64,000 nt of DNA from an uncultured Prevotella sp. (GTDB lineage Bacteria; Bacteroidota; Bacteroidia; Bacteroidales; Bacteroidaceae): positions 1 to 64,000 of the forward strand of contig OMXO01000023.1 in the NCBI GenBank assembly GCA_900315035.1, written 5' to 3'. A program made the translations under genes and the position numbers. Under the pieces are notes generated by a model. The model saw only the letters and a list, made by a program, of their open reading frames with translations. It made no database searches and was not told the DNA's origin. Positions 35,523-43,178 of the stretch are shown one piece after another (the stretch's first letter is position 1; each line of letters begins with the position of its first letter).

Positions 35523-35832
35523 AATAAGAAAAATAGCAGAAGTGAACAGTGAGAAACTCCATATAAGGCTGCACGTTTATGATGAGGAAATCGAAGTGAC
35601 CATTCCTCGTCAAGACGAAGAATACTATCGTAAGGCAGCCAAGCTCATAACAGACCGTTATAATGCCTATGCACAGGCTTATAAAGGTAAGAAGGGCGAG
35701 CATACTATCGCGTTGATGACGCTGATAGACATCGCTCTGTTGTTTGAGCGGGAGAGTGCCAAGAATGACACGGCTCCCTATGATGATGTTCTTACCAAGT
35801 TGACTTCTGAGATTGAGGAAGCAATGAAGTAA
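35512..35832 (+). CDS. zapA: Cell division protein ZapA
   Basis: FtsZ-ring stabiliser. The core LHIRLHVYDEEIEVTIPRQDEEYYRKAA is the ZapA N-terminal fold, followed by a helical C-terminus (ALMTLIDIALLFERE). The frame opens at GTG 35512 inside the preceding gene; a second in-frame GTG at 35542 stands in an almost identical context (GTGAACAGTGA), so a local duplication has created two possible starts. The later one would give about 96 residues, the usual length. Confidence 0.85.
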   Translation: MNSEIRKIAEVNSEKLHIRLHVYDEEIEVTIPRQDEEYYRKAAKLITDRYNAYAQAYKGKKGEHTIALMTLIDIALLFERESAKNDTAPYDDVLTKLTSEIEEAMK

Positions 35833-35863
35833 GAGTAATCATCTTTAACAATATAGATTTAAT

Positions 35864-37405
35864 ATGGATTTAATTTTTGTACTACTGATTGCCGCTGGCG
35901 CCCTCGCTTTAGGAGGCGTCTGTGGATATTTAATTTTCCGTTATGTCCTGAAAGGGAAATATCAGGAGATGATCGATGCTGCAGAAAAGCAGGCGGAGGT
36001 CATCAGAGAAAAGAAACTGCTTGAAGTAAAAGAGAAGTTCCTCAATAAAAAGAGTGAACTAGAGAAGGAGGTTCAGCAACGTAATCAACACATCCAGCAA
36101 AGTGAGAACAAGTTGAAGCAGCGCGAAATATCGTTGAATCAGCGTCAGGAGGAGTTGGGACGTAAAAAGAATGAACTTGACAATCAGCAACAGCGCATCG
36201 ATAATGAGAAGAAACTCCTTTCTGTAAAAGCAGAAGAGCTGGAGAAGATGCAGCTGAAGGAGCGTGAAAAACTTGAGGAAGTATCTGGACTGAGTGCTGA
36301 AGAAGCAAAGACGCGTTTGGTGGAGTCGATGAAAGATGAGGCCAAAACTGCTGCAGCCAGTTATATCAACGAGATTATGGACGAGGCGAAACTCAATGCA
36401 AACCAGCAGGCACGTAAGATAGTGATTCAGACAATCCAGCGTGTGGCTACAGAAACGGCTATTGAGAATTCTGTCAGTGTTTTCCATATTGACAACGACG
36501 AGGTTAAAGGACGTATTATTGGACGAGAAGGACGCAATATTCGTGCTTTAGAGGCCGCTGCAGGTGTCGAAATTGTTGTTGACGATACGCCTGAAGCTAT
36601 TGTTATCTCAGGTTTTGATCCTGTTCGTCGTGAGGTTTGCCGTCTGGCACTTCATCAGCTTGTTAGTGACGGACGTATTCACCCTGCCCGTATCGAGGAG
36701 GTCGTCGCTAAGGTGAAGAAACAACTCGACAACGAGATTATTGAGACTGGAAAGCGGACAGCTATCGACTTGGGTATCCATGGCCTGCATCCAGAACTTA
36801 TCCGCATTATCGGTAAGATGAAATATCGTTCATCTTATGGACAGAATCTGTTACAGCATGCACGTGAGACTGCAAATCTTTGTGCAGTGATGGCTTCTGA
36901 GTTGGGACTGAATCCGAAGAAGGCTAAACGTGCTGGATTGCTTCATGATATTGGTAAAGTGCCCGATGAGGAAAGTGAATTGCCACACGCTATTTACGGT
37001 GCGAAACTCGCTGAGAAATTCAAGGAGAAGCCAGATATCTGCAATGCGATTGGTGCGCATCATGATGAGATGGAGATGCAGACGTTGCTTGCACCGATTG
37101 TTCAGGTTTGTGATGCTATCAGTGGTGCCCGTCCTGGTGCCCGTCGTGAGATCGTTGAGGCTTATATCAAACGCCTGAATGATTTGGAGGCTATCGCAAT
37201 GAGTTACCCAGGTGTGACAAAGACTTATGCAATACAAGCTGGTCGTGAACTTCGTGTCATTGTTGGTGCTGACAAGATGAACGATGCAGAGAGTGAGGCT
37301 CTGAGTGCGGATATCGCCACAAAGATTCAAAACGAAATGACTTATCCGGGACAGGTGAAGATCACTGTCATCCGAGAGACAAGGTCTGTTGCATATGCCA
37401 AATAA
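35864..37405 (+). CDS. rny: Ribonuclease Y
   Basis: Membrane-anchored endoribonuclease that starts mRNA decay. The N-terminal anchor (about 3-27) is followed by a long coiled coil (about 30-185, rich in Lys/Glu/Gln). A KH domain follows (about 205-270: [26 protein letters not shown]). The HD domain has the metal motif [13 protein letters not shown] and the later GAHHDEME. The length of 513 residues is normal. It lies 31 bp after zapA and ends at a strong terminator. Confidence 0.97.
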   Translation: MDLIFVLLIAAGALALGGVCGYLIFRYVLKGKYQEMIDAAEKQAEVIREKKLLEVKEKFLNKKSELEKEVQQRNQHIQQSENKLKQREISLNQRQEELGRKKNELDNQQQRIDNEKKLLSVKAEELEKMQLKEREKLEEVSGLSAEEAKTRLVESMKDEAKTAAASYINEIMDEAKLNANQQARKIVIQTIQRVATETAIENSVSVFHIDNDEVKGRIIGREGRNIRALEAAAGVEIVVDDTPEAIVISGFDPVRREVCRLALHQLVSDGRIHPARIEEVVAKVKKQLDNEIIETGKRTAIDLGIHGLHPELIRIIGKMKYRSSYGQNLLQHARETANLCAVMASELGLNPKKAKRAGLLHDIGKVPDEESELPHAIYGAKLAEKFKEKPDICNAIGAHHDEMEMQTLLAPIVQVCDAISGARPGARREIVEAYIKRLNDLEAIAMSYPGVTKTYAIQAGRELRVIVGADKMNDAESEALSADIATKIQNEMTYPGQVKITVIRETRSVAYAK

Positions 37406-37410
37406 AATGA

Positions 37411-37440
37411 GAATCCCGCCAATTGGCGGGATTCTTGTTT
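37411..37440. terminator. Bidirectional terminator between rny and the FMN-binding gene
   Basis: GAATCCCGCC-AATT-GGCGGGATTC, a 10-bp perfect stem with a 4-base loop, followed by TTGTTT on the plus strand. It separates rny (+) from the convergent FMN-binding gene (-). Confidence 0.9.
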
Positions 37441-37469
37441 ATGATAGGAAAGATAACTATTACATCTTT

Positions 37470-37859
37470 TTACTTATGGCTCTGGTAATAGTCGATGGCA
37501 AGCTGAACATTCTGGATGACTGCGGTAGAGGAATAAGTCGCTCCTGTTACAGCATCGACCTGCAAAGTCTTGGCATTCTTTACTTTGAGACCATTCCATT
37601 TGTCTTGTAGTTCTTTCTTTACTTTGGCGTAGTATTTTGGCGATTCAACGTTTTTCAAGAACTCAATCTTCTCCACTTTATTATTCTTGATATATACTTT
37701 TAGTGGGGTGGGTCCATTGTAACCCTCAATATCTTTGCCAATAGTAGTGGTGTTAATAATATAGACCCCATTCTCCTTTATCATAGTGTCATTGTTAGTC
37801 GTAAAACCTTGCAAAGCAAGAACACCAACGATAATGATAATTGCTCTTTTAAAAATCAT
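37470..37859 (-). CDS. Exported FMN-binding domain protein
   Basis: 129 residues: a hydrophobic signal/anchor (about 5-20), then a single FMN-binding domain ending in DAVTGATYSS. This matches the D-x-x-[ST]-G-A-T-x-[ST] site at which ApbE-type transferases attach FMN covalently to Thr, as in NqrC and RnfG. It is therefore probably a periplasmic one-flavin electron carrier. It is the last gene of a five-gene minus-strand series with regulators, an unusual setting for an electron carrier. Confidence 0.87.
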   Translation of the reverse strand: MIFKRAIIIIVGVLALQGFTTNNDTMIKENGVYIINTTTIGKDIEGYNGPTPLKVYIKNNKVEKIEFLKNVESPKYYAKVKKELQDKWNGLKVKNAKTLQVDAVTGATYSSTAVIQNVQLAIDYYQSHK

Positions 37860-37873
37860 TTTTATCAGTTTGA

Positions 37874-39019
37874 TTAAAATTTGGGCAGGTTGGGAAGTTC
37901 GATGGTTTTAACTGCCATGCATTCCATTTCAATCAGCCATCCTGAACGACAGACGGGAGCGTGGACAATGATATAGGGCTTGCCAGGGAATTGTGTATCA
38001 AAAACGTTCCTTACCAAATCGTAGTCTGCAATGTCACGTAAATACACCACCATCTCCCCAACTTCGTCAAAAGAACAATCTGCCTCCTTGAGCAGAACTT
38101 CCACATTTTCTATCATGCGTTGTGTCTGCTTCTCGATGTCTTTGGGAAACATGATTTCGCCCTTGTTATTGATGGAGGCTGTACCTGAGATAAATACGTG
38201 GCGACGATCGGCATAGTCAATATAGGTGCCACGCTCGAAACTGACACCATAATCGCTGGTACGGTTTAGGTGGGTAGGAGCGTAAAGGTAGTGAATCTGT
38301 TCTTGCTTGATGCCTGCAACAGCATAATTGTCCATTTGTGTGAGAACATTAGGATCCTGCTGTCGTCCACCAATGCCTGTAGAAGAGATAAAGTGGGTAT
38401 GAACAGTGAGGCCTTGGGTGAAAAATACTTGGTTCCTAGCACGAACAACACCACCATAATTCAGGTCAATATCATTTACGAAAAGCCATGTGCGGATGCA
38501 ATTCTCAGATAGCGTACAGCCTTCTTCTGCCAATTGCATAATATACTCGTTGAAGAGTAATCGCATCTGGTATTCAGAATTCGCAGCAAGGTTGTGGGCT
38601 GAGGCATTGAACAGATGACGGAACTCTCCGTGACTTACTTCGTAGAGTCCACTTTTGGTTATACTTGTTTGAATGTTAGTCATCAGATATACCCAGAGAG
38701 CAATCTTAGTGCCATCAAGCGGAGCCTGTTGTATGATACTTTTGGCGCAATCCGTGACATCTGCCATGATGACATCGTCAGCTTGGTTGGCAGCATCACT
38801 CAGAAAGTAACGCTTAAATACGGCTCGTGCATTGGGTATTTGGCTTAATAATCCGTTATAAGCATTCATCACGGCCTCAAGTTGCTTGGCATATGGCATC
38901 CCCTTCTCGACGACGTGAATCATCGCATGGTATTCTTTAACCTCAGTGCCATTGTCAAAGCAAAACACATCGGCTGAGGCATCTTCGTAAGTATAATGTG
39001 AGAGGTTTTCGTTCATCAA
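37874..39019 (-). CDS. Tandem RidA/YjgF-fold protein, chorismatase-like layout
   Basis: 381 residues. The C-terminal third (about 255-375: RHVFISGTASINNKGEIMF ... VVYLRDIADYDLVRNVF ... CRSGWLIEMEC) is a clear RidA/YjgF fold including the conserved Arg-x-x-x-Leu-x-Glu type end. The middle (RTWLFVNDIDLNYGG ... ISSTGIGG) looks like a second, diverged copy. The combination recalls the FkbO/Hyg5/XanB2 chorismatase family, from memory. It may act on a small enamine/imine or chorismate-like compound; uncertain. 5 bp after the LuxR-type gene and 14 bp before the FMN-binding gene. Confidence 0.7.
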   Translation of the reverse strand: MMNENLSHYTYEDASADVFCFDNGTEVKEYHAMIHVVEKGMPYAKQLEAVMNAYNGLLSQIPNARAVFKRYFLSDAANQADDVIMADVTDCAKSIIQQAPLDGTKIALWVYLMTNIQTSITKSGLYEVSHGEFRHLFNASAHNLAANSEYQMRLLFNEYIMQLAEEGCTLSENCIRTWLFVNDIDLNYGGVVRARNQVFFTQGLTVHTHFISSTGIGGRQQDPNVLTQMDNYAVAGIKQEQIHYLYAPTHLNRTSDYGVSFERGTYIDYADRRHVFISGTASINNKGEIMFPKDIEKQTQRMIENVEVLLKEADCSFDEVGEMVVYLRDIADYDLVRNVFDTQFPGKPYIIVHAPVCRSGWLIEMECMAVKTIELPNLPKF

Positions 39020-39024
39020 ACCTG

Positions 39025-39642
39025 TTAGATTTTATTAATGTCAACATAACCGTGCATCACGGCATAGATGGTCAGTGCGCTTACACTCTTCATCCCTAGC
39101 TTGTCCATAATGTTCTTTCGGTGAGTGATAACAGTAGCGAGACCGATGTTCAACTTGTCAGCAATTTCTTTATTGATAAAACCTTGAACAATCAGAGACA
39201 TGACCTCGATTTCTCTGTCGCTCAATATTTTCTGTTTCAGAATATTCGGCATTGGTGGTAAGTTCTTCCCATCGCCATGAGCGTGCTGCTGAAGCATAAG
39301 GATACTACGTACAAGCTCCTTCTCAGGAACATTGGTGCAGAGACAGTTGAAATCCGACAATTGTGACATCGTGTCGAGCGACAGTGTCAGAACTATTGTT
39401 TTCCTCCTATGCTCTGTGAAAAAGTCCTTATTCTCAAGTACAATATTCATGGCTACAAAATAGTGGAAATAGTCATCGGGCTTGTTAACCATTAGTTCCA
39501 CAAACGAACCAAAAGTATCCACTCTCATAATAGGCAGAACATTTTGTAATATCTGCTTAAGCCCCAACACCGTTAGGGTGTTGGGGTCTATGATGGCAAC
39601 CTTCGGTCGGCCGGAGTTGCTATTATGCATTCCTGATTTCAA
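39025..39642 (-). CDS. LuxR-type regulator with degenerate receiver domain
   Basis: 205 residues. The C-terminal GerE/LuxR helix-turn-helix is clear (about 140-200: LSDREIEVMSLIVQGFINKE...ATVITHRKNIMDKLG). The N-terminal half has receiver-like order (PKVAIIDPNTLTVLGLKQIL), but only one acidic residue in the first pocket. The usual phospho-acceptor segment reads HYFVAMNIVLENK, without an Asp. It is therefore probably phosphorylation-independent. It overlaps the STAS gene by about 8-20 bp depending on the start (39642 or 39630). A perfect 10-bp hairpin lies in its early coding region. Confidence 0.85.
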   Translation of the reverse strand: MKSGMHNSNSGRPKVAIIDPNTLTVLGLKQILQNVLPIMRVDTFGSFVELMVNKPDDYFHYFVAMNIVLENKDFFTEHRRKTIVLTLSLDTMSQLSDFNCLCTNVPEKELVRSILMLQQHAHGDGKNLPPMPNILKQKILSDREIEVMSLIVQGFINKEIADKLNIGLATVITHRKNIMDKLGMKSVSALTIYAVMHGYVDINKI

Positions 39643-39931
39643 ACAGATTGAAGAATCCGGTCATCATGAAGACTTTCCGAATCTCGTCATTGATGTTCTC
39701 AATGATGATTTTCCCACCTTTGGCAGAAGCCTCCTTACGGAGTGTCAGGAACAGGCGAAGGCCAGAACTACTGATATACTCAAGCTTAGTGCAATCGAGT
39801 ATGATCTCTTTGTCTGCATTCTCCAGAAGCGGATTAATCTCCTGTTGAGCCTTTACTGCTGCAGGGGTGTCGAGACGTCCGTCGAAATTGGCTCTCATTC
39901 CACCATCCTGTTCTTTGATTTCGATAGTCAT
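39623..39931 (-). CDS. STAS-domain anti-sigma factor antagonist
   Basis: 102 residues of a single STAS domain (RsbV/SpoIIAA type): FDGRLDTPAAVKAQQEI, then LDCTKLEYISSSGLRLFLTL, with the conserved phosphorylatable Ser in YISSSGLR. It should bind the kinase encoded 11 bp upstream when unphosphorylated. No RsbU/SpoIIE phosphatase or dedicated sigma gene is adjacent, so the output partner is unknown; the next gene encodes a LuxR-type regulator. Confidence 0.92.
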   Translation of the reverse strand: MTIEIKEQDGGMRANFDGRLDTPAAVKAQQEINPLLENADKEIILDCTKLEYISSSGLRLFLTLRKEASAKGGKIIIENINDEIRKVFMMTGFFNLFEIRNA

Positions 39932-39942
39932 AGTGTTTTATT

Positions 39943-40398
39943 TTATTTATTGTTTATTATTTTTTCTAATGTCAGAATATTCTGCTTGTCTGTATATTGG
40001 TAACTAATCTTATCCATAATCTGTCTTACAAGATGGATACCAAGACCACCAATAGGACGTTCCTCTGCTGAGAGTGTGGTGTCAACCTCTTTCTGTTTTG
40101 TGGGGTCGAAAGGTGTTCCTGAGTCTCTGATGACTATAGTGAACTTCTGGTTGTCTGCCTGTACATCGAGATTCACTTCTCCATACGTCCCTTTGGGATA
40201 GGCATAATTGACAACATTTACTACAGCTTCCTCTATGGCGAGGTTTAGGTTCATCGTCGTCATCATGTCAAACCCCAACTCTTCACAGATAGTATCAATA
40301 AAGATACTCATCTCTGAGATGGCGTCGATTTCATTAGGAAGTGTAAGACTGCGATGCAGCATTGCTCCTTCTTGTTTGACTGAGGTTTCTTGTGACAT
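39943..40398 (-). CDS. RsbW/SpoIIAB-like anti-sigma serine kinase
   Basis: 151-residue GHKL ATPase: N-box NLAIEEAVVNVVNYAYP, G1 box RDSGTPFDP and G2 box GGLGIHLVRQIMD. In partner-switching systems such kinases phosphorylate the STAS antagonist and otherwise hold a target. First gene of the five-gene series, directly behind a full two-box promoter. Start chosen at the only upstream ATG, 39 bp past the -7 box. Confidence 0.92.
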   Translation of the reverse strand: MSQETSVKQEGAMLHRSLTLPNEIDAISEMSIFIDTICEELGFDMMTTMNLNLAIEEAVVNVVNYAYPKGTYGEVNLDVQADNQKFTIVIRDSGTPFDPTKQKEVDTTLSAEERPIGGLGIHLVRQIMDKISYQYTDKQNILTLEKIINNK

Positions 40399-40436
40399 TA
40401 CGAACGATTTATTCCTATTATTCTCCGTTTTGTTGG

Positions 40437-40467
40437 CAAAATTAATAAAAAATCCCGTTTCAACAAA
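40437..40467 (-). promoter_or_regulatory. Promoter of the partner-switch operon (TTTG-N19-TAATTTTG)
   Basis: Minus-strand TTTG (40464-40467), 19-bp spacer, TAATTTTG (40437-40444). The -33 box lies in the loop of the terminator of the upstream decarboxylase genes, so termination and initiation signals are interleaved. Confidence 0.78.
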
Positions 40468-40481
40468 ATAAAACGGGATTT
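40450..40481 (-). terminator. Terminator of the decarboxylase gene series
   Basis: AAATCCCGTTT (40450-40460) pairs with AAACGGGATTT (40471-40481) across a 10-base loop. On the minus strand it is followed by TTTTATT. It stands 20 bp past the oadB-type stop codon. T-runs on both strands would let it work in either direction. Confidence 0.88.
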
Positions 40482-40500
40482 TTTTGTGATTTACTATCTT

Positions 40501-41658
40501 TTATGAGAGGAATCCAAGCAAGGCACCTGCTGCTACAGCAGATCCAATGACACCTGCAACGTTCGGACCCATCGCATGCATGAGCAGGAAATTGTGGCGA
40601 TCGTACTCTAAGCCTAGGTTGTTGCTTATACGTGCTGCCATTGGAACAGCCGACACGCCAGCATTACCAATCAGTGGGTTCAGTTTCTTTCCCTCTGGCA
40701 AGAAGAGATTCATGATCTTCACAAAACATACACCTGAGGCTGTAGCAATCATAAAGGCCATTGCACCCAAGGCAAAGATCTTGATGGTATTGAAAGTCAG
40801 GAACTCAGAGGCCTGTGTTGAACAACCTACGGTAAGACCCAACAGCATCACCACGATATCATTAAGCGCTGCTCCTGCAGTCTTAGCAAGACGAGTGGTT
40901 TTGCCACTCTCCTTTAATAGATTGCCGAAGAACAACATTCCTAATAGTGGCAGACCAGACGGCACAATGAAAGTCGTCAGCAACAATCCGATAATGGGGA
41001 AGAGGATACGCTCAGTCTGTGATACTTCGCGTCCTGGCTTCATCTTGATGACGCGCTCCTTCTTTGTAGTAAGTAGACGCATGATGAAAGGTTGGATCAC
41101 AGGCACGAGAGCCATGTAAGAATAAGCACAGACAGCAATAGCGCCCATCAAGTTTGGTGAAAGTTTGGAGCTCAAGAAAATAGCCGTAGGTCCGTCTGCA
41201 CCACCAATGATGGCGATGCCGGCAGCTTGAGAAGGTTCGAAACCCATTGCCAATGCCACCATGTACGCACCAAATATACCAAACTGGGCAGAAGCGCCAA
41301 TCAGCATTAATTTAGGATTGGCCAGTAGAGCCGTGAAATCTGTCATCGCTCCAATGCCCAAGAAGATAAGTGGGGGATACCAGCCCTGTCTCACACCTTG
41401 ATAGAAGATGTTGAGCACTGAGTTGTCTTCATATAGTCCAATCTCCAATCCAGCATCAGCGCGGAAAGGAATATTGCCAAGAATAATACCCAAACCGATG
41501 GGTACGAGCAACAGCGGCTCAAAATCTTTCTTAATGGCAAGCCAAATGAAGAAAGCACCCACCGCAATCATAATGAGGTTCCCTACTGTGGCATTTGCGA
41601 ATGCCGTGTAAGTGAGGAACTCATAGAAATTCTGTATGATAAATTGTCCGAGGTCCAT
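40501..41658 (-). CDS. mmdB: Na+-translocating decarboxylase beta subunit
   Basis: Membrane subunit that carries out the decarboxylation-coupled Na+ export step of methylmalonyl-CoA (or oxaloacetate) decarboxylase. 385 residues with about nine to eleven hydrophobic segments. Conserved sites are GIAIIGGADGPTAIFLSSKL, which carries the intramembrane Asp, and GNAGVSAVPMAARI. Neighbouring biotin and gamma subunits, and methylmalonyl-CoA mutase 3.4 kb away, favour the methylmalonyl-CoA enzyme. The carboxyltransferase alpha subunit is not in the window. Confidence 0.93.
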   Translation of the reverse strand: MDLGQFIIQNFYEFLTYTAFANATVGNLIMIAVGAFFIWLAIKKDFEPLLLVPIGLGIILGNIPFRADAGLEIGLYEDNSVLNIFYQGVRQGWYPPLIFLGIGAMTDFTALLANPKLMLIGASAQFGIFGAYMVALAMGFEPSQAAGIAIIGGADGPTAIFLSSKLSPNLMGAIAVCAYSYMALVPVIQPFIMRLLTTKKERVIKMKPGREVSQTERILFPIIGLLLTTFIVPSGLPLLGMLFFGNLLKESGKTTRLAKTAGAALNDIVVMLLGLTVGCSTQASEFLTFNTIKIFALGAMAFMIATASGVCFVKIMNLFLPEGKKLNPLIGNAGVSAVPMAARISNNLGLEYDRHNFLLMHAMGPNVAGVIGSAVAAGALLGFLS

Positions 41659-41661
41659 AGC

Positions 41662-42120
41662 TTATCCAATTGTGAGAAGTACGGCGCCCTCCATGACTGT
41701 CTCACCTTGTTGTACGGTGATAGAGGTCACGGTGCCATCGTATTCTGATTCAATGTTGTTCTGCATCTTCATAGCCTCAAGTACGAGCACTACATCACCC
41801 TGTTTTACGGTATCACCTACTTTTACTTTCAGCTCTGTAATAGTGCCAGGTAATGGTGCCTTAATAGGAGAACCGGCACCAGTAGGTGCTGCAGCTGGAG
41901 CAGCAGCCACAGGAGCAGCAGCGGGAGCTACAGATGGACGGGCAACGGGCTTCGGAGCCTCGACATGCACTTTCTTCAGGGTGCTGGTTGGATTGATGGG
42001 TTGCTTCAATTCAACGTCAAAACGGATACCGTTAACGTTTACCTTGGCAACGTTTCCCTCTACTTCTTCAATCTCTACGTCGTAATCGACGCCTTGTACT
42101 TTATATTGATATTTGTTCAT
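41662..42120 (-). CDS. mmdC: Biotin carrier subunit of the Na+ decarboxylase
   Basis: 152 residues: a short N-terminal fold (MNKYQYKVQGVDYDVEIEEV), an Ala/Pro-rich flexible linker (about 60-80) and a C-terminal biotinyl domain (about 85-152). The biotin-accepting Lys sits in EAMKMQNNIES. It shuttles CO2 from the carboxyltransferase to the beta subunit. 3 bp from each neighbour. Confidence 0.95.
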   Translation of the reverse strand: MNKYQYKVQGVDYDVEIEEVEGNVAKVNVNGIRFDVELKQPINPTSTLKKVHVEAPKPVARPSVAPAAAPVAAAPAAAPTGAGSPIKAPLPGTITELKVKVGDTVKQGDVVLVLEAMKMQNNIESEYDGTVTSITVQQGETVMEGAVLLTIG

Positions 42121-42123
42121 TGT

Positions 42124-43146
42124 TTAACGTATTTCTGGTGTTGTTGGAATTCTGGGTGCATTGTGCGAAGTCGGAATCATCGGCTTAGAGAAGTGGGTCA
42201 TCTGACTGCCTTCGTCTGTCCAGTCAGTATTTTTTGTTTTGATGGTGATAATACCTGACTCCACGTCGTGAACATCATCTTGATACTGCTTGAGGGCCAT
42301 CGAAATGACTGCGATATAAACTTCCTTGTCGATACCCTTCGTCTTTAAACCGTCTTGCAAGATATTACCAGTGGCGTGTGCAATATCATGAGTTATCTCC
42401 ACAGTCTTGGTGATAGGTTTGATAGGCTGAGTGTTTGCCACCTTCTTTGCTGTGTCGATATGGCGCATGATAAGACCAAAAAGCCAGAAGAACAGGAATA
42501 GTACTGCTAAACAGAAGAACACGATGCCCATGGCTAAGAGAGTGATGCCGAATCCGTGTGGATCTTCACGCTTTAACTTGGCATCTTTTGTCTCATCAGT
42601 AGCAATGAAGTTCTCTGTGTCGGGAGTAACGTTCTCTGATGACTTTACTGACCAACTGTTGCCATGACGGGCGTAACTTTGGTCTGCAGCGAGTGCAGGT
42701 ACCGTGACAGAGTCAATCAGTTCAACGGCATTACCATTATAGAACCCAATCCATACTGGCTCCGACATAGGAACTTGTAACGTAAGATGCAACTTGCCCT
42801 TAGAGGGGTTAGAGTTGGTAAAGAACACAAGGTGTTGCCTGCCACCGAGTTGCGTCCTTGGGTCACCATTAGGGATGACGCTCATGCGTTTAATTCGCTC
42901 AGGCACACTCATCTTTGGATCGAGGACACTGCGGTCTGTTGTGAGATACATACCTCGGATATTGTAGGTGGTGAACGATGTGTTCTCCAACTCAATCCAG
43001 GCCTCACGGTTGCCGTACTCATCCACAATGCTAGCGGTATTATTGGTTAGAACCTCGTTGAGACGGATGTTCTTGGCTCCTTGAGCCATTACCGCAGAGG
43101 CACTTGCCAACAAGATTCCGCTGAGCAATAGTCTGAAGTTATTCAT
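42124..43146 (-). CDS. OadG-family gamma subunit fused to an N-terminal lamin-tail-like domain
   Basis: 340 residues. A signal peptide (1-21, ending VMAQ) leads into an extracytoplasmic lamin-tail-like beta domain (about 25-170: IRLNEVLTNNTASIVDEYG...EAWIELENTS). One transmembrane helix follows (about 200-225, LLAMGIVFFCLAVLFLFFW), which is the OadG anchor. The cytoplasmic tail is long (IDKEVYIAVISMALKQYQDD). Classical OadG is under 100 residues; this enlarged form is, to my knowledge, typical of Bacteroidota. First gene of the three-gene decarboxylase series. Confidence 0.87.
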   Translation of the reverse strand: MNNFRLLLSGILLASASAVMAQGAKNIRLNEVLTNNTASIVDEYGNREAWIELENTSFTTYNIRGMYLTTDRSVLDPKMSVPERIKRMSVIPNGDPRTQLGGRQHLVFFTNSNPSKGKLHLTLQVPMSEPVWIGFYNGNAVELIDSVTVPALAADQSYARHGNSWSVKSSENVTPDTENFIATDETKDAKLKREDPHGFGITLLAMGIVFFCLAVLFLFFWLFGLIMRHIDTAKKVANTQPIKPITKTVEITHDIAHATGNILQDGLKTKGIDKEVYIAVISMALKQYQDDVHDVESGIITIKTKNTDWTDEGSQMTHFSKPMIPTSHNAPRIPTTPEIR

Positions 43147-43178
43147 TTTACTTAATAGTGTATTATTATGTGTTGATA

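Noticed and set aside
35833..35863. 6S RNA next to zapA, as in many proteobacteria
   Set aside because: Only 31 bp separate zapA from rny; no room for a structured RNA.
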